A stretch of 11,312 nucleotides of DNA from NCBI GenBank assembly GCA_964645285.1, contig CAZYDR010000114.1, positions 1 to 11,312 on the forward strand, written 5' to 3'. How positions within the stretch are numbered: the stretch's first letter is position 1; each line of letters begins with the position of its first letter. Position numbers and translations under genes: made by a program. This document shows, piece by piece, positions 5,307 through 11,312 of this stretch. The notes under the pieces were generated by a model. The model saw nothing but the letters and a program-made list of their open reading frames with translations. It was not told where the DNA came from and made no database searches. Origin of the DNA: JAYZAP01 sp964645285 (GTDB lineage: Bacteria > Pseudomonadota > Alphaproteobacteria > JAAXGF01).

Positions 5307-6698
5307 TCACAGCAAAGCGCGTACGGCGCTGGCTGCCATGACCTGGCCCTCACCGCTGTAGGCTTCATGGTTGGCTTCGATTTCGTCGAGCTTATACAGA
5401 TAGTTAATCATCATACCGGCCGACTGCTGGATACCGCGCCGGGAGGTGTCGGCAAGCCAGTTGATGCACTCGATCCGGGCGCCGTTGCTTAAATGGAAAC
5501 GGGCGACCGCGTCCAGTGGCCGGCCCGAACGTTTCTCAACGAGCAGATAGCGGGCGCACAGGCGGGTCAAGGGCTTTTGCAGGCGGTCTGACGTCACCTC
5601 GTCGGTCTCCCAGTCGGCCAGCAACATGGCGCGGAGCGCGGCGGTGCCGCTGTCAGTGCCGGTCAGGACCATCATCGCCTTGGCTTCAGCCGCGGTCACC
5701 AGTTCATCGGCCTCGACGTCGATCAAGCCATCCAGCCAAAGGCGAAAGCCGGGGATCGGCGACAGGGTGGCGAAGGTTTTCAGACCGGGAAGTTCGGCTG
5801 CCAGGTCGTTGACCACCCGCTTGATCAGAAAGTTACCGAAACTGATGCCGGCAAGTCCCGACTGAGCGTTGGAGATGGAATAGAAAATCGCCGTATCGGC
5901 TTCTTCCGGGGCACATTCCGGGGCCCGTTCGTCGAGTAAGTTCTGGATGTTGCCGGCCATGCCCGAGACCAACGCCACCTCCACGAAGATCAGCGGCTCA
6001 TTGGGCATGCGGGGATGGAAAAAGGCGAAGCAGCGGCGGTCGGAAACGAGTCTGTTTTTGAGGTCGTCCCAAGACCGGATCTCGTGAACCGCCTCGTAGG
6101 CGATGAGCTTCTCGAGCAGGGCCGCCGGCGCCTCCCAGGTGATGTGTTCCAGGTTGAGAAAACCGATATCAAACCACGACGCCAAAAGGTTTTTCAGGTC
6201 ACCATCCAAGCCCGGCAAAGCGGGGTCGTCGCGGACCATAAGACGCAAATCCGCCCGCATATCGACCAGAAACTTAGTTCCATCAGGCAACGCATTGAAT
6301 TGAGTCAACAATTCACGCCTTGGCGTGACCAAAACAGCGCGCAACCGGGCTTCGGCCTTCTGACGCCCCTCTTCGTCCGCTTCGACAACATCGGCCATGG
6401 CCCCATCGACCGCCTCGCGATCCACATCAAAGGCGGTTGCCAATAGGGTGAGGAAGCGCCCCCGGCCGGTGGGATTCAAGGTCAGGTAAGCCCCCCCCAG
6501 GTCGGTGGCCCGAGCCCGGGCAGAAACCTCGCCGCCCTTGCCCGCCAGACACTCGACCATCATGGCGCGGATACGTGCGACATCGTCTTCGGGCAGGTCG
6601 GGACGCACGGCATCGCCGTGCCCGGCTATGTCATTCCAGGCGTTGCGCAGTTGGTTCAGGGTGCGGTCGAGAAAACCGTTAGTGGGGCCGTCAGCCAT
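5307..6698 (-). CDS. malonyl-CoA decarboxylase
   Basis: This enzyme converts malonyl-CoA to acetyl-CoA and CO2, in malonate catabolism or to limit malonyl-CoA, and needs no cofactor. The 463-residue length fits bacterial members. An N-terminal helical domain (about 1-200) precedes the GNAT-like catalytic domain. Conserved blocks are FAFFHPRMPNEPLIFVEVAL (224-243), SISNAQSGLAGISFGNFLIK (274-293), TLSPIPGF (311-318) and ARFHLSNGARIECINWLADT (399-418). Ser313 and His402 sit where the catalytic Ser and His of the human enzyme are, with similar spacing. It is the last protein gene of a five-gene minus-strand operon, 25 bases after the NAD(P)HX repair gene. No malonyl-CoA synthetase or malonate transporter gene (matB, matC) is in the window, so the source of malonyl-CoA is unclear. 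The start ATG has no strong ribosome binding site. Confidence 0.95.
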   Translation of the reverse strand: MADGPTNGFLDRTLNQLRNAWNDIAGHGDAVRPDLPEDDVARIRAMMVECLAGKGGEVSARARATDLGGAYLTLNPTGRGRFLTLLATAFDVDREAVDGAMADVVEADEEGRQKAEARLRAVLVTPRRELLTQFNALPDGTKFLVDMRADLRLMVRDDPALPGLDGDLKNLLASWFDIGFLNLEHITWEAPAALLEKLIAYEAVHEIRSWDDLKNRLVSDRRCFAFFHPRMPNEPLIFVEVALVSGMAGNIQNLLDERAPECAPEEADTAIFYSISNAQSGLAGISFGNFLIKRVVNDLAAELPGLKTFATLSPIPGFRLWLDGLIDVEADELVTAAEAKAMMVLTGTDSGTAALRAMLLADWETDEVTSDRLQKPLTRLCARYLLVEKRSGRPLDAVARFHLSNGARIECINWLADTSRRGIQQSAGMMINYLYKLDEIEANHEAYSGEGQVMAASAVRALL

Positions 6699-6723
6699 GA
6701 TTTACATGTTGTTCCGCGTTGGC

Positions 6724-8187
6724 TCAGTTGCAAGCTTTCAGCGCCGCCAGGGATGCGGGCAGAGTTTCGCACAGGTCTTCGGCAATAACACCGGGACCGA
6801 AACGGGCCGCCGCATCGCCGTGAAGCCAGGCTGCAGCGCAAGCGGCGTCAAAGCCATTCATGCCCTGGGCTCGCAAGCCCAGCACCATGCCGCCAAGCAC
6901 ATCCCCGGCCCCGGCGGTGGCCAGGTCGGGCGGCGCATTGTGATTGATGGCGGCGCGGCCGTCCGGCGCGGCGACGACCGTATCGCCGCCCTTGAGCAGA
7001 ACCACGCATCCGGCCTGAACCGCGGCAGCGCGGGTGCGCGCCAACTTGTCGCCTTCAACGTCGAATAATCGGGCGAATTCGCCATCGTGGGGGGTCAGAA
7101 TCGTGTCCGGAGATAAGGCGCTCAACATCTCATCCGGATTATCCTGAAACACGGTCAGGGCATCGGCATCGAGAACGCAGGCCTTGCCGGCCCCCAGGGC
7201 CGCCAGAGTTCGGCTTTTTGTGGTTTCGGTGACGCCGTTACCAGGCCCGACCAACACCGCGTTCTTGCGCGGATCGGAAATCAGTGCCGCAAAGGCCTCA
7301 TCGTCGGCAACGGCGCGGACCATGACAGCCTCCAGGGCGCTGGCATAGACCATCAGCGCCCCGGACGGGCTGGCCACGGTGACCAGTCCGGCCCCGGTTC
7401 GCAAGGCTGCGCGGGCCGCCAGTCGCGCGGCGCCGGTAGCGTCGAACCCACCACCGACCACCACCGCGTGGCCCCGACTATACTTATGGCCATCGGACGT
7501 CGGCCAGGGGAAATGATCGCGCCACAAGGCCGGCTGGTTAGCAAATTGGGTCGGCGCGATAGCTTCAAGCACCGTCTCGGAAATGCCAATTTCGGCAACC
7601 ACCGTCTCGCCGCACAGCGCCCGGCCCGGCAACAGCAAATGCCCCGGTTTGCGGCGAAAAAACGTCACCGTGAGCCGGGCCTGCGCCGCAACGCCAAGCG
7701 CCTGGCCACTGTCACCGTGGACCCCGCTGGGCACATCGATGGCAACACAATCCAGGCGCCGCGCCGCAATCGTCTCGACAACCGCTTGGGCGGGTCCTGT
7801 TACCGGGCGGGTCAGACCGGCGCCGAACAGAGCATCAATCACCAGTTCCGCACCGTCGAGTACGGCCAGATCCAGAGCCTCCACGGCGCCATTCCAGCGC
7901 CCGGCCATGAGCGCCGCGTCGCCCTTGAACCCGTCAATATCACCAAGCAACGCCAGTTTGACGGTCCAGCCTGCAGCGGCCAGAAGGCGGGCCACGACGA
8001 AGCCATCGCCACCGTTATTGCCGGGACCGCATAGCACGGCCACCGGACAGGGCGACCAGCGATTGCGAATAGCATCGGCGACGGCCTGGCCGGCGGCCTC
8101 CATGAGCGTCTCGCCACTGACGCCGCCGTCCATGGCCGCCTTGTCGGCAGCGTACATCTGTTCGACGGTGAGCAGTTCCCCGCCCAT
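6724..8187 (-). CDS. nnr: bifunctional NAD(P)H-hydrate epimerase / ADP-dependent NAD(P)H-hydrate dehydratase
   Basis: The fused enzyme repairs hydrated NADH and NADPH: the N-terminal domain epimerises R- to S-NAD(P)HX and the C-terminal domain dehydrates the S form. The protein has 487 residues from the chosen start. The epimerase domain (about 1-215) shows CGPGNNGGDGFVVARLLAAA (53-72), VIDALFGAGL (116-125) and AIDVPSGVHGDSG (149-161). The ribokinase-like dehydratase domain (about 230-485) shows GHAVVVGGG, VGPGNG, VLDADALTVF (338-347), TPHDGEFARLF and LATAGAGDVLGG (422-433) with the conserved Asp429. The frame is open upstream to 8325, but that extension would overlap the methyltransferase and is Arg/Pro-rich. 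The ATG at 8187 gives the typical MxxLLTVEQM beginning and sits 4 bases after the upstream stop, suggesting translational coupling. Both halves look functional. Confidence 0.96.
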   Translation of the reverse strand: MGGELLTVEQMYAADKAAMDGGVSGETLMEAAGQAVADAIRNRWSPCPVAVLCGPGNNGGDGFVVARLLAAAGWTVKLALLGDIDGFKGDAALMAGRWNGAVEALDLAVLDGAELVIDALFGAGLTRPVTGPAQAVVETIAARRLDCVAIDVPSGVHGDSGQALGVAAQARLTVTFFRRKPGHLLLPGRALCGETVVAEIGISETVLEAIAPTQFANQPALWRDHFPWPTSDGHKYSRGHAVVVGGGFDATGAARLAARAALRTGAGLVTVASPSGALMVYASALEAVMVRAVADDEAFAALISDPRKNAVLVGPGNGVTETTKSRTLAALGAGKACVLDADALTVFQDNPDEMLSALSPDTILTPHDGEFARLFDVEGDKLARTRAAAVQAGCVVLLKGGDTVVAAPDGRAAINHNAPPDLATAGAGDVLGGMVLGLRAQGMNGFDAACAAAWLHGDAAARFGPGVIAEDLCETLPASLAALKACN

Positions 8188-8191
8188 GAGA

Positions 8192-8917
8192 TTACGAGGG
8201 ACGCGGCCCGCGATAGAGGTTGACCCGGGAATGCTGGGTGAAGACGTAGCCATCATCGGTCTTTCCGGCCTCGAACAGCGCTTGCACTTCGGGCGTATCG
8301 ACCTTGTCGCGGGAAAAATCCGCATAGGTCGTTCCAGTCAGGCCATCGACGAAGGTGGCGAAGTCGTCATAGCGCTCGGGTTCGTGGTAGCGCAGTTCAC
8401 GCGCTTCGGTAAAGCGCGGCGCCGCTGCCCGGGCCAACGCCTCGTAAGCCAGGACTCGGACCGCGGTTTCGTCATGGAACGGCCGGTAAACTGCTTCCAT
8501 GCTACCGCTCAACATGGGTTCCAGCACAAAGAGGAAGCCGGTTTCCGGTTTCACAACCCGTGCCGCCTCGGCCAGTGCGCCATCCATATGCTCACGGGGC
8601 ACATGATGTAGGGAATAGCTGAAGAACACGCCATCCACCGATCCGTCATCAACCGGCAAGGCCTGGCCCGGCGCCTCCATAAAGGTCAAACCCGGTACCG
8701 CCTCGGCGGCGCGGTTCTTCTCCGCCTGGATCGGGTCAGGCTCGACGCCCAGGGCCTCGGCGCCGCGTTCCACCAGTTGGCCGGTCACACGGCCACCACC
8801 ACAGCCCACATCGATCACCCTAAGGCCGGCCAGCGATACAAGCCTGTCGATAACGTCGATCTCATCGGCCCGGCCCAGGTCCTCGGCATTTCCGACTAAA
8901 TCATTAACGGCATCCAT
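8192..8917 (-). CDS. class I SAM-dependent methyltransferase (downstream tandem paralogue)
   Basis: The 241-residue Methyltransf_11-like protein has SAM motif I, IDVGCGGG, near residue 40, and the acidic-end motif GVEPDPIQAEKNR that contacts the SAM ribose. The segment VDGVFFSYSLHHVPREHMDG holds the post-motif II region. Substrate is unknown; no membrane segment or methyltransferase-subclass signature identifies it. The ATG at 8917 is chosen because a very strong GGGGGAGGAG site lies 8 bases upstream and the reading aligns with the neighbouring paralogue; the frame stays open further upstream, but only as overlap. It begins 5 bases after the paralogue's stop and ends 4 bases before the nnr start. 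Hand alignment with the neighbour gives about 130 identities over about 226 positions. Confidence 0.93.
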   Translation of the reverse strand: MDAVNDLVGNAEDLGRADEIDVIDRLVSLAGLRVIDVGCGGGRVTGQLVERGAEALGVEPDPIQAEKNRAAEAVPGLTFMEAPGQALPVDDGSVDGVFFSYSLHHVPREHMDGALAEAARVVKPETGFLFVLEPMLSGSMEAVYRPFHDETAVRVLAYEALARAAAPRFTEARELRYHEPERYDDFATFVDGLTGTTYADFSRDKVDTPEVQALFEAGKTDDGYVFTQHSRVNLYRGPRPS

Positions 8918-8922
8918 ACTGT

Positions 8923-9648
8923 TTACTCCTCCCCCCATTCTTCGGGCGCGCCAACGCCCTGGTATAAATTGACCCGCAAATGCATTTTGAAGCGATAGCC
9001 ATCGCCATTGCGGCCGGCCTCGAACATGGCGCGGACTTCGGGGGTGTCGATCTGGGCGCGCTGATGATCGTTGTAGGTCTGCCCCAGGCGACCCTCCATG
9101 AAGGTCTCGAAGCCAGCATACTCGTGCCACAAACAGTAGCGGGTTTCGTGGGCGCGCTTGAAATTCGGCCCGGCGCTCCGTGCCAGCGCCTCGTAGGCCA
9201 GGCGGCGCACTTTGGTCTCGTCATTGAATGGCTTGGTCATCGCGGCATAACTACCGACCATGACCGGCTCGGTCACGTAAAGGAATCCGTCGTCCTTGAG
9301 CACGCGAACCGCCTCGGCCAGCGCCGTGTCCATGGCGTCAGCCGGTACGTGATGGAGCGAGTATTTGAAAAACACGCCATCGACGCTGTCGTCCTCGATG
9401 TCGAGCTGCTGGGCGCCACCTTCGACAAAGGTCACTCCGGCCACCGGCTCGGCGTCACGGTTCTTCGCCGCCTGAATCGGATCGGGTTCGATACCCACAA
9501 CCTCGGCGCCACGCTCCACCAGGGCCTGGGACAGCGCGCCGGCGCCGCAGCCGATGTCGAGCAGTCGCAGGCCATCGACCGACACCTGCCGGTCCATGAC
9601 CTCAATATCAGAGGCCTCGCCGATATCCTCGACGGTGGCGTAAATCAT
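8923..9648 (-). CDS. class I SAM-dependent methyltransferase (upstream tandem paralogue)
   Basis: This second 241-residue methyltransferase shows LLDIGCGAGALSQALVERGA (motif I, about 29-48), VVGIEPDPIQAAKNR (acidic SAM-ribose contact), and VDGVFFKYSLHHVPADAMD. Unlike most class I enzymes the C-terminal third (about 140-241) is also well conserved with its neighbour. Shared landmarks are KPFNDET/RPFHDET, LAYEALAR, DTPEVxAxFEAG and HxRVNLY. That region is probably the substrate-binding part, so both copies may act on related substrates. It starts at ATG 9648 with AGGA 5 bases upstream, 10 bases after the small DUF gene's stop, and its own end (PEEWGEE) overlaps the next gene's ribosome binding site. 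The substrate cannot be assigned. Confidence 0.93.
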   Translation of the reverse strand: MIYATVEDIGEASDIEVMDRQVSVDGLRLLDIGCGAGALSQALVERGAEVVGIEPDPIQAAKNRDAEPVAGVTFVEGGAQQLDIEDDSVDGVFFKYSLHHVPADAMDTALAEAVRVLKDDGFLYVTEPVMVGSYAAMTKPFNDETKVRRLAYEALARSAGPNFKRAHETRYCLWHEYAGFETFMEGRLGQTYNDHQRAQIDTPEVRAMFEAGRNGDGYRFKMHLRVNLYQGVGAPEEWGEE

Positions 9649-9658
9649 CGTCCTGTCC

Positions 9659-9847
9659 CTATCCTTTATTCTTCGCCATAACGTATTCCAGTTTCTTGAT
9701 AACCGCCTGCGTGAGCTGTGCTTCGCTGGCGCTGGCCAGACCGGCCATGGAAACCTCGGTCAGGGGCGCCGTATCCATGGCGCTGACCTTGACCGACGCG
9801 CCGATGCGGTGGAACTCGATTATGACCTCGTTACCTTGCCCGGGCAT
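9659..9847 (-). CDS. small conserved protein, DUF6898-like
   Basis: The 62-residue product has a beta-rich N-terminal half (EVIIEFHRIGASVKVSAMD), a TEVSMAGLASASEAQL middle and a basic helix (LTQAVIKKLEYVMAKNKG). I recall small Rhodospirillales proteins with the same pattern (EVxIEF...VKVxAxD...TEVSxxG...AxxxLxYV) carried as DUF6898; the name is from memory. There is no signal peptide or membrane segment. Function is unknown. It is the first gene of the minus-strand operon. The ATG at 9847 lacks a clear ribosome binding site, so translation may be weak or the leader short. Confidence 0.75.
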   Translation of the reverse strand: MPGQGNEVIIEFHRIGASVKVSAMDTAPLTEVSMAGLASASEAQLTQAVIKKLEYVMAKNKG

Positions 9848-9886
9848 CGCCGTGGCTCTCGCTGCAATATTGATACGTTGCGCCAG

Positions 9887-9895
9887 CTTATACCA
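9887..9895 (-). promoter_or_regulatory. candidate extended -10 promoter for the minus-strand operon
   Basis: On the minus strand TG-G-TATAAG (9895-9887) fits an extended -10 element and would start transcription about 33 bases before the DUF6898-like ATG. No good -35 is at the usual distance, which is tolerated by extended -10 promoters. It lies back to back with the candidate promoter of the divergent gcdH gene. Confidence 0.35.
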
Positions 9896-9899
9896 CCCT

Positions 9900-9927
9900 T
9901 TGCAACTGTGTAACGGCGGACTAATAT
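9900..9927 (+). promoter_or_regulatory. candidate gcdH promoter
   Basis: TTGCAA (9900-9905) and TAATAT (9922-9927) are 16 bases apart on the plus strand, each matching consensus at 4 of 6 positions. The start site would be about 33 bases before the gcdH ATG, leaving room for the GGAG ribosome binding site at 9956-9959. This is a match by eye only. Confidence 0.35.
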
Positions 9928-9966
9928 TGGGGAAACTGACACTCCCTGCCCGCCACGGAGAATATC

Positions 9967-11190
9967 ATGAGCCAGACGCTCGCGACCGACGCCCCGGCCA
10001 CCCCCAAAGCCCCGAAGAAGGCACCGTTCCAATGGGACGACGCCTTCCTGCTCGACGATCAGCTTAGCGAAGACGAGCGCATGATTCGCGACACCGCCCG
10101 CGATTACTGCCAGGACAAGCTCATGCCTCGGGTCCTCAAGGCCAACCGCCATGAGCGCTTCGACCGTGAAATCTTCAACGAAATGGGCGAGCTTGGCCTG
10201 CTCGGTAGCACCATCGACGGCTACGGCTGCGCCGGGGTCAATTACGTCTCCTACGGCCTCATCGCCCGCGAGGTGGAGCGCGTCGATTCCGGCTACCGCT
10301 CTGCCATGAGCGTGCAATCGAGCCTAGTCATGCATCCCATCCACGCCTACGGCAACGAGGACCAGCGCCAACGCTACCTGCCCCGCCTGGCGACCGGCGA
10401 AGCGGTCGGTTGCTTCGGCCTGACCGAGCCCGACCACGGCTCCGACCCGGGCGGCATAAAAAGCCGGGCCAAAAAGGTCGACGGCGGCTACCAGCTCAAC
10501 GGCGCCAAGATGTGGATCACCAACTCACCCATCGCCGACATCATGGTGGTGTGGGCCAAGGACGATGAAGACGTCATTCGCGGCTTCGTTCTGGAACGCG
10601 GCATGGAGGGCCTGTCGACGCCCAAGATCGAAGGTAAGTTCAGTTTACGCGCTTCGGTCACCGGCGAGATCGTCATGGACAATGTGTTCGTCCCCGACAA
10701 CAACTATCTGGCCGGCGCCAAGGGCCTGGGCGGCCCCTTCGGGTGCCTCAACAGCGCCCGCTTCGGCATCGCCTACGGAGCCCTGGGGGCGGCCGAGTTC
10801 TGCTGGCACGCGGCCCGCAACTACACCCTGGAACGGAGCCAGTTCGGCCGCCCCCTGGCGGCCACCCAGTTGGTCCAGAAGAAGCTCGCCGACATGCAGA
10901 CGGAAATCTCCATCGGCCTCCAGGTCTGCCTCCGCGTCGGTCGCCTGCGCGACGAAGGCCGCGCCGCGCCGGAGATGATTTCGCTGATCAAGCGCAACTC
11001 CTGCGGCAAGTCCCTCGACATCGCCCGCATGGCCCGCGACATGCACGGCGGCAACGGCGTCTCAGACGAATACCACGTCATTCGCCACGTCATGAACCTG
11101 GAAGCGGTCAACACCTACGAAGGCACCCACGATATCCACGCCCTGATCCTGGGCCGGGCGCAAACCGGCATTCAGGCGTTTACCGGGTAA
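9967..11190 (+). CDS. gcdH: glutaryl-CoA dehydrogenase
   Basis: GcdH is an FAD enzyme that oxidises and decarboxylates glutaryl-CoA to crotonyl-CoA and CO2, passing electrons to electron-transfer flavoprotein in lysine, tryptophan and glutarate breakdown. The 407 residues match the human mature enzyme almost end to end. Blocks include DSGYRSAMSVQSSLVMHP (107-124), CFGLTEPDHGSD (149-160), KMWITNSPIAD (181-191), GKFSLRAS (223-230), GGPFGCLNSARFGIA (255-269), RDMHGGNGVSDEYHVIRH (357-374) and NTYEGTHDIHALILGRAQTG (382-401). Glu385 is the catalytic base. Arg111 matches the human Arg94 (mature numbering), which binds the glutaryl carboxylate; together with the TYEGTHDIHALILGRA block this separates the enzyme from other acyl-CoA dehydrogenases. 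The start has GGAG 7 bases upstream. It is monocistronic here and divergent from the operon. Confidence 0.96.
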   Translation: MSQTLATDAPATPKAPKKAPFQWDDAFLLDDQLSEDERMIRDTARDYCQDKLMPRVLKANRHERFDREIFNEMGELGLLGSTIDGYGCAGVNYVSYGLIAREVERVDSGYRSAMSVQSSLVMHPIHAYGNEDQRQRYLPRLATGEAVGCFGLTEPDHGSDPGGIKSRAKKVDGGYQLNGAKMWITNSPIADIMVVWAKDDEDVIRGFVLERGMEGLSTPKIEGKFSLRASVTGEIVMDNVFVPDNNYLAGAKGLGGPFGCLNSARFGIAYGALGAAEFCWHAARNYTLERSQFGRPLAATQLVQKKLADMQTEISIGLQVCLRVGRLRDEGRAAPEMISLIKRNSCGKSLDIARMARDMHGGNGVSDEYHVIRHVMNLEAVNTYEGTHDIHALILGRAQTGIQAFTG

Positions 11191-11226
11191 AAGGGTTCTC
11201 GGCAGTCATAGTCGAAAAGCATATGG

Positions 11227-11312
11227 TTACGCCGGTGCGCTAGTCGACATTGCCGATTCTGCACCGACAGAGTCATCCGACACAGAAGGCATAAGCTCCG
11301 CCAAAATTTCAT
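11227..11312 (-). CDS. C-terminal end of an unidentified convergent gene (cut by window edge)
   Basis: A frame open from the right edge ends at TAA (11229-11227), giving 27 residues: EILAELMPSV followed by a Ser/Ala/Asp-rich tail ending STSAPA. The amphipathic start and small-residue tail look like a protein C-terminus, and the position 36 bases from the gcdH stop, tail to tail, is sensible. Too little is present to assign a family, and chance cannot be excluded. Confidence 0.4.
   Translation of the reverse strand, partial: EILAELMPSVSDDSVGAESAMSTSAPA

Noticed and set aside
8188..8325. 46-codon N-terminal extension of nnr
   Set aside because: The extension overlaps the methyltransferase C-terminus and is Arg/Pro-rich. 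The ATG at 8187 gives the family-typical start and operon spacing.
7583..8611. 342-codon open frame on the plus strand
   Set aside because: It is antisense to nnr and the downstream methyltransferase, both of which have complete family motifs. The product is Ala/Arg/Ser/Pro-rich, as expected for an antisense frame in high-GC DNA.
8980..9681. 233-codon open frame on the plus strand
   Set aside because: It is antisense to the upstream methyltransferase, shows no recognisable motif, and has no ribosome binding site.
1..11312. mobile element, CRISPR array, phage or defence system
   Set aside because: No transposase or integrase motifs, no regularly spaced direct repeats, and no duplication at the 3' end of the tRNA gene that would mark an attachment site inside the window.

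Overview
The window reads as a chromosomal segment of a high-GC alphaproteobacterium, probably Rhodospirillales-like. Three things point there: the gene order tig-clpP-clpX on one strand, which is the usual alphaproteobacterial proteostasis cluster; a lysine/alanine-rich tail on trigger factor; and a 62-residue protein resembling small proteins I know from Rhodospirillales (I believe DUF6898). Most of the window is ordinary core metabolism. I see no insertion sequence, integrase, CRISPR array or phage gene, and no convincing new multi-gene system.

Layout. (1) 1-2858, minus strand: the proteostasis block, transcribed tig (trigger factor) then clpP then clpX. clpX runs off the left edge after its Walker A motif. 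(2) 2859-3936: a poorly conserved-looking stretch. It holds a small exported/membrane protein gene that looks broken (apparent +1 frameshift at a G5 run and no ATG where the signal peptide begins), then a 51-codon plus-strand small ORF with a good ribosome binding site. (3) 3943-4645, minus: a two-gene unit encoding a VOC-fold protein and a GYD-domain protein. (4) 4711-5173: a short plus-strand ORF with one Sel1-like repeat, then about 125 bases of back-to-back inverted repeats. (5) 5174-5258, minus: tRNA-Leu(UAG) with encoded CCA and its own promoter. (6) 5307-9847, minus: a tightly packed five-gene operon transcribed as small DUF protein, methyltransferase, paralogous methyltransferase, bifunctional NAD(P)HX repair enzyme, malonyl-CoA decarboxylase. 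Gaps are 4-25 bases. (7) 9967-11190, plus: glutaryl-CoA dehydrogenase, divergent from the operon across a 119-base intergenic region with candidate back-to-back promoters. (8) 11227-11312, minus: the last 27 codons of a convergent gene that enters from the right edge.

How it works together. Trigger factor folds nascent chains while ClpXP degrades tagged or damaged proteins. The right-hand part has an acyl-CoA and cofactor theme: glutaryl-CoA dehydrogenase yields crotonyl-CoA from lysine/tryptophan catabolism, malonyl-CoA decarboxylase yields acetyl-CoA, and the NAD(P)HX enzyme repairs damaged nicotinamide cofactors. The tandem methyltransferases, with unknown substrates, are the least explained part of the operon.

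The observations most worth a second look are the frameshifted exported-protein gene, the 51-residue small ORF, the hairpin cluster with alternative pairings beside the tRNA, and the tandem methyltransferase duplication.
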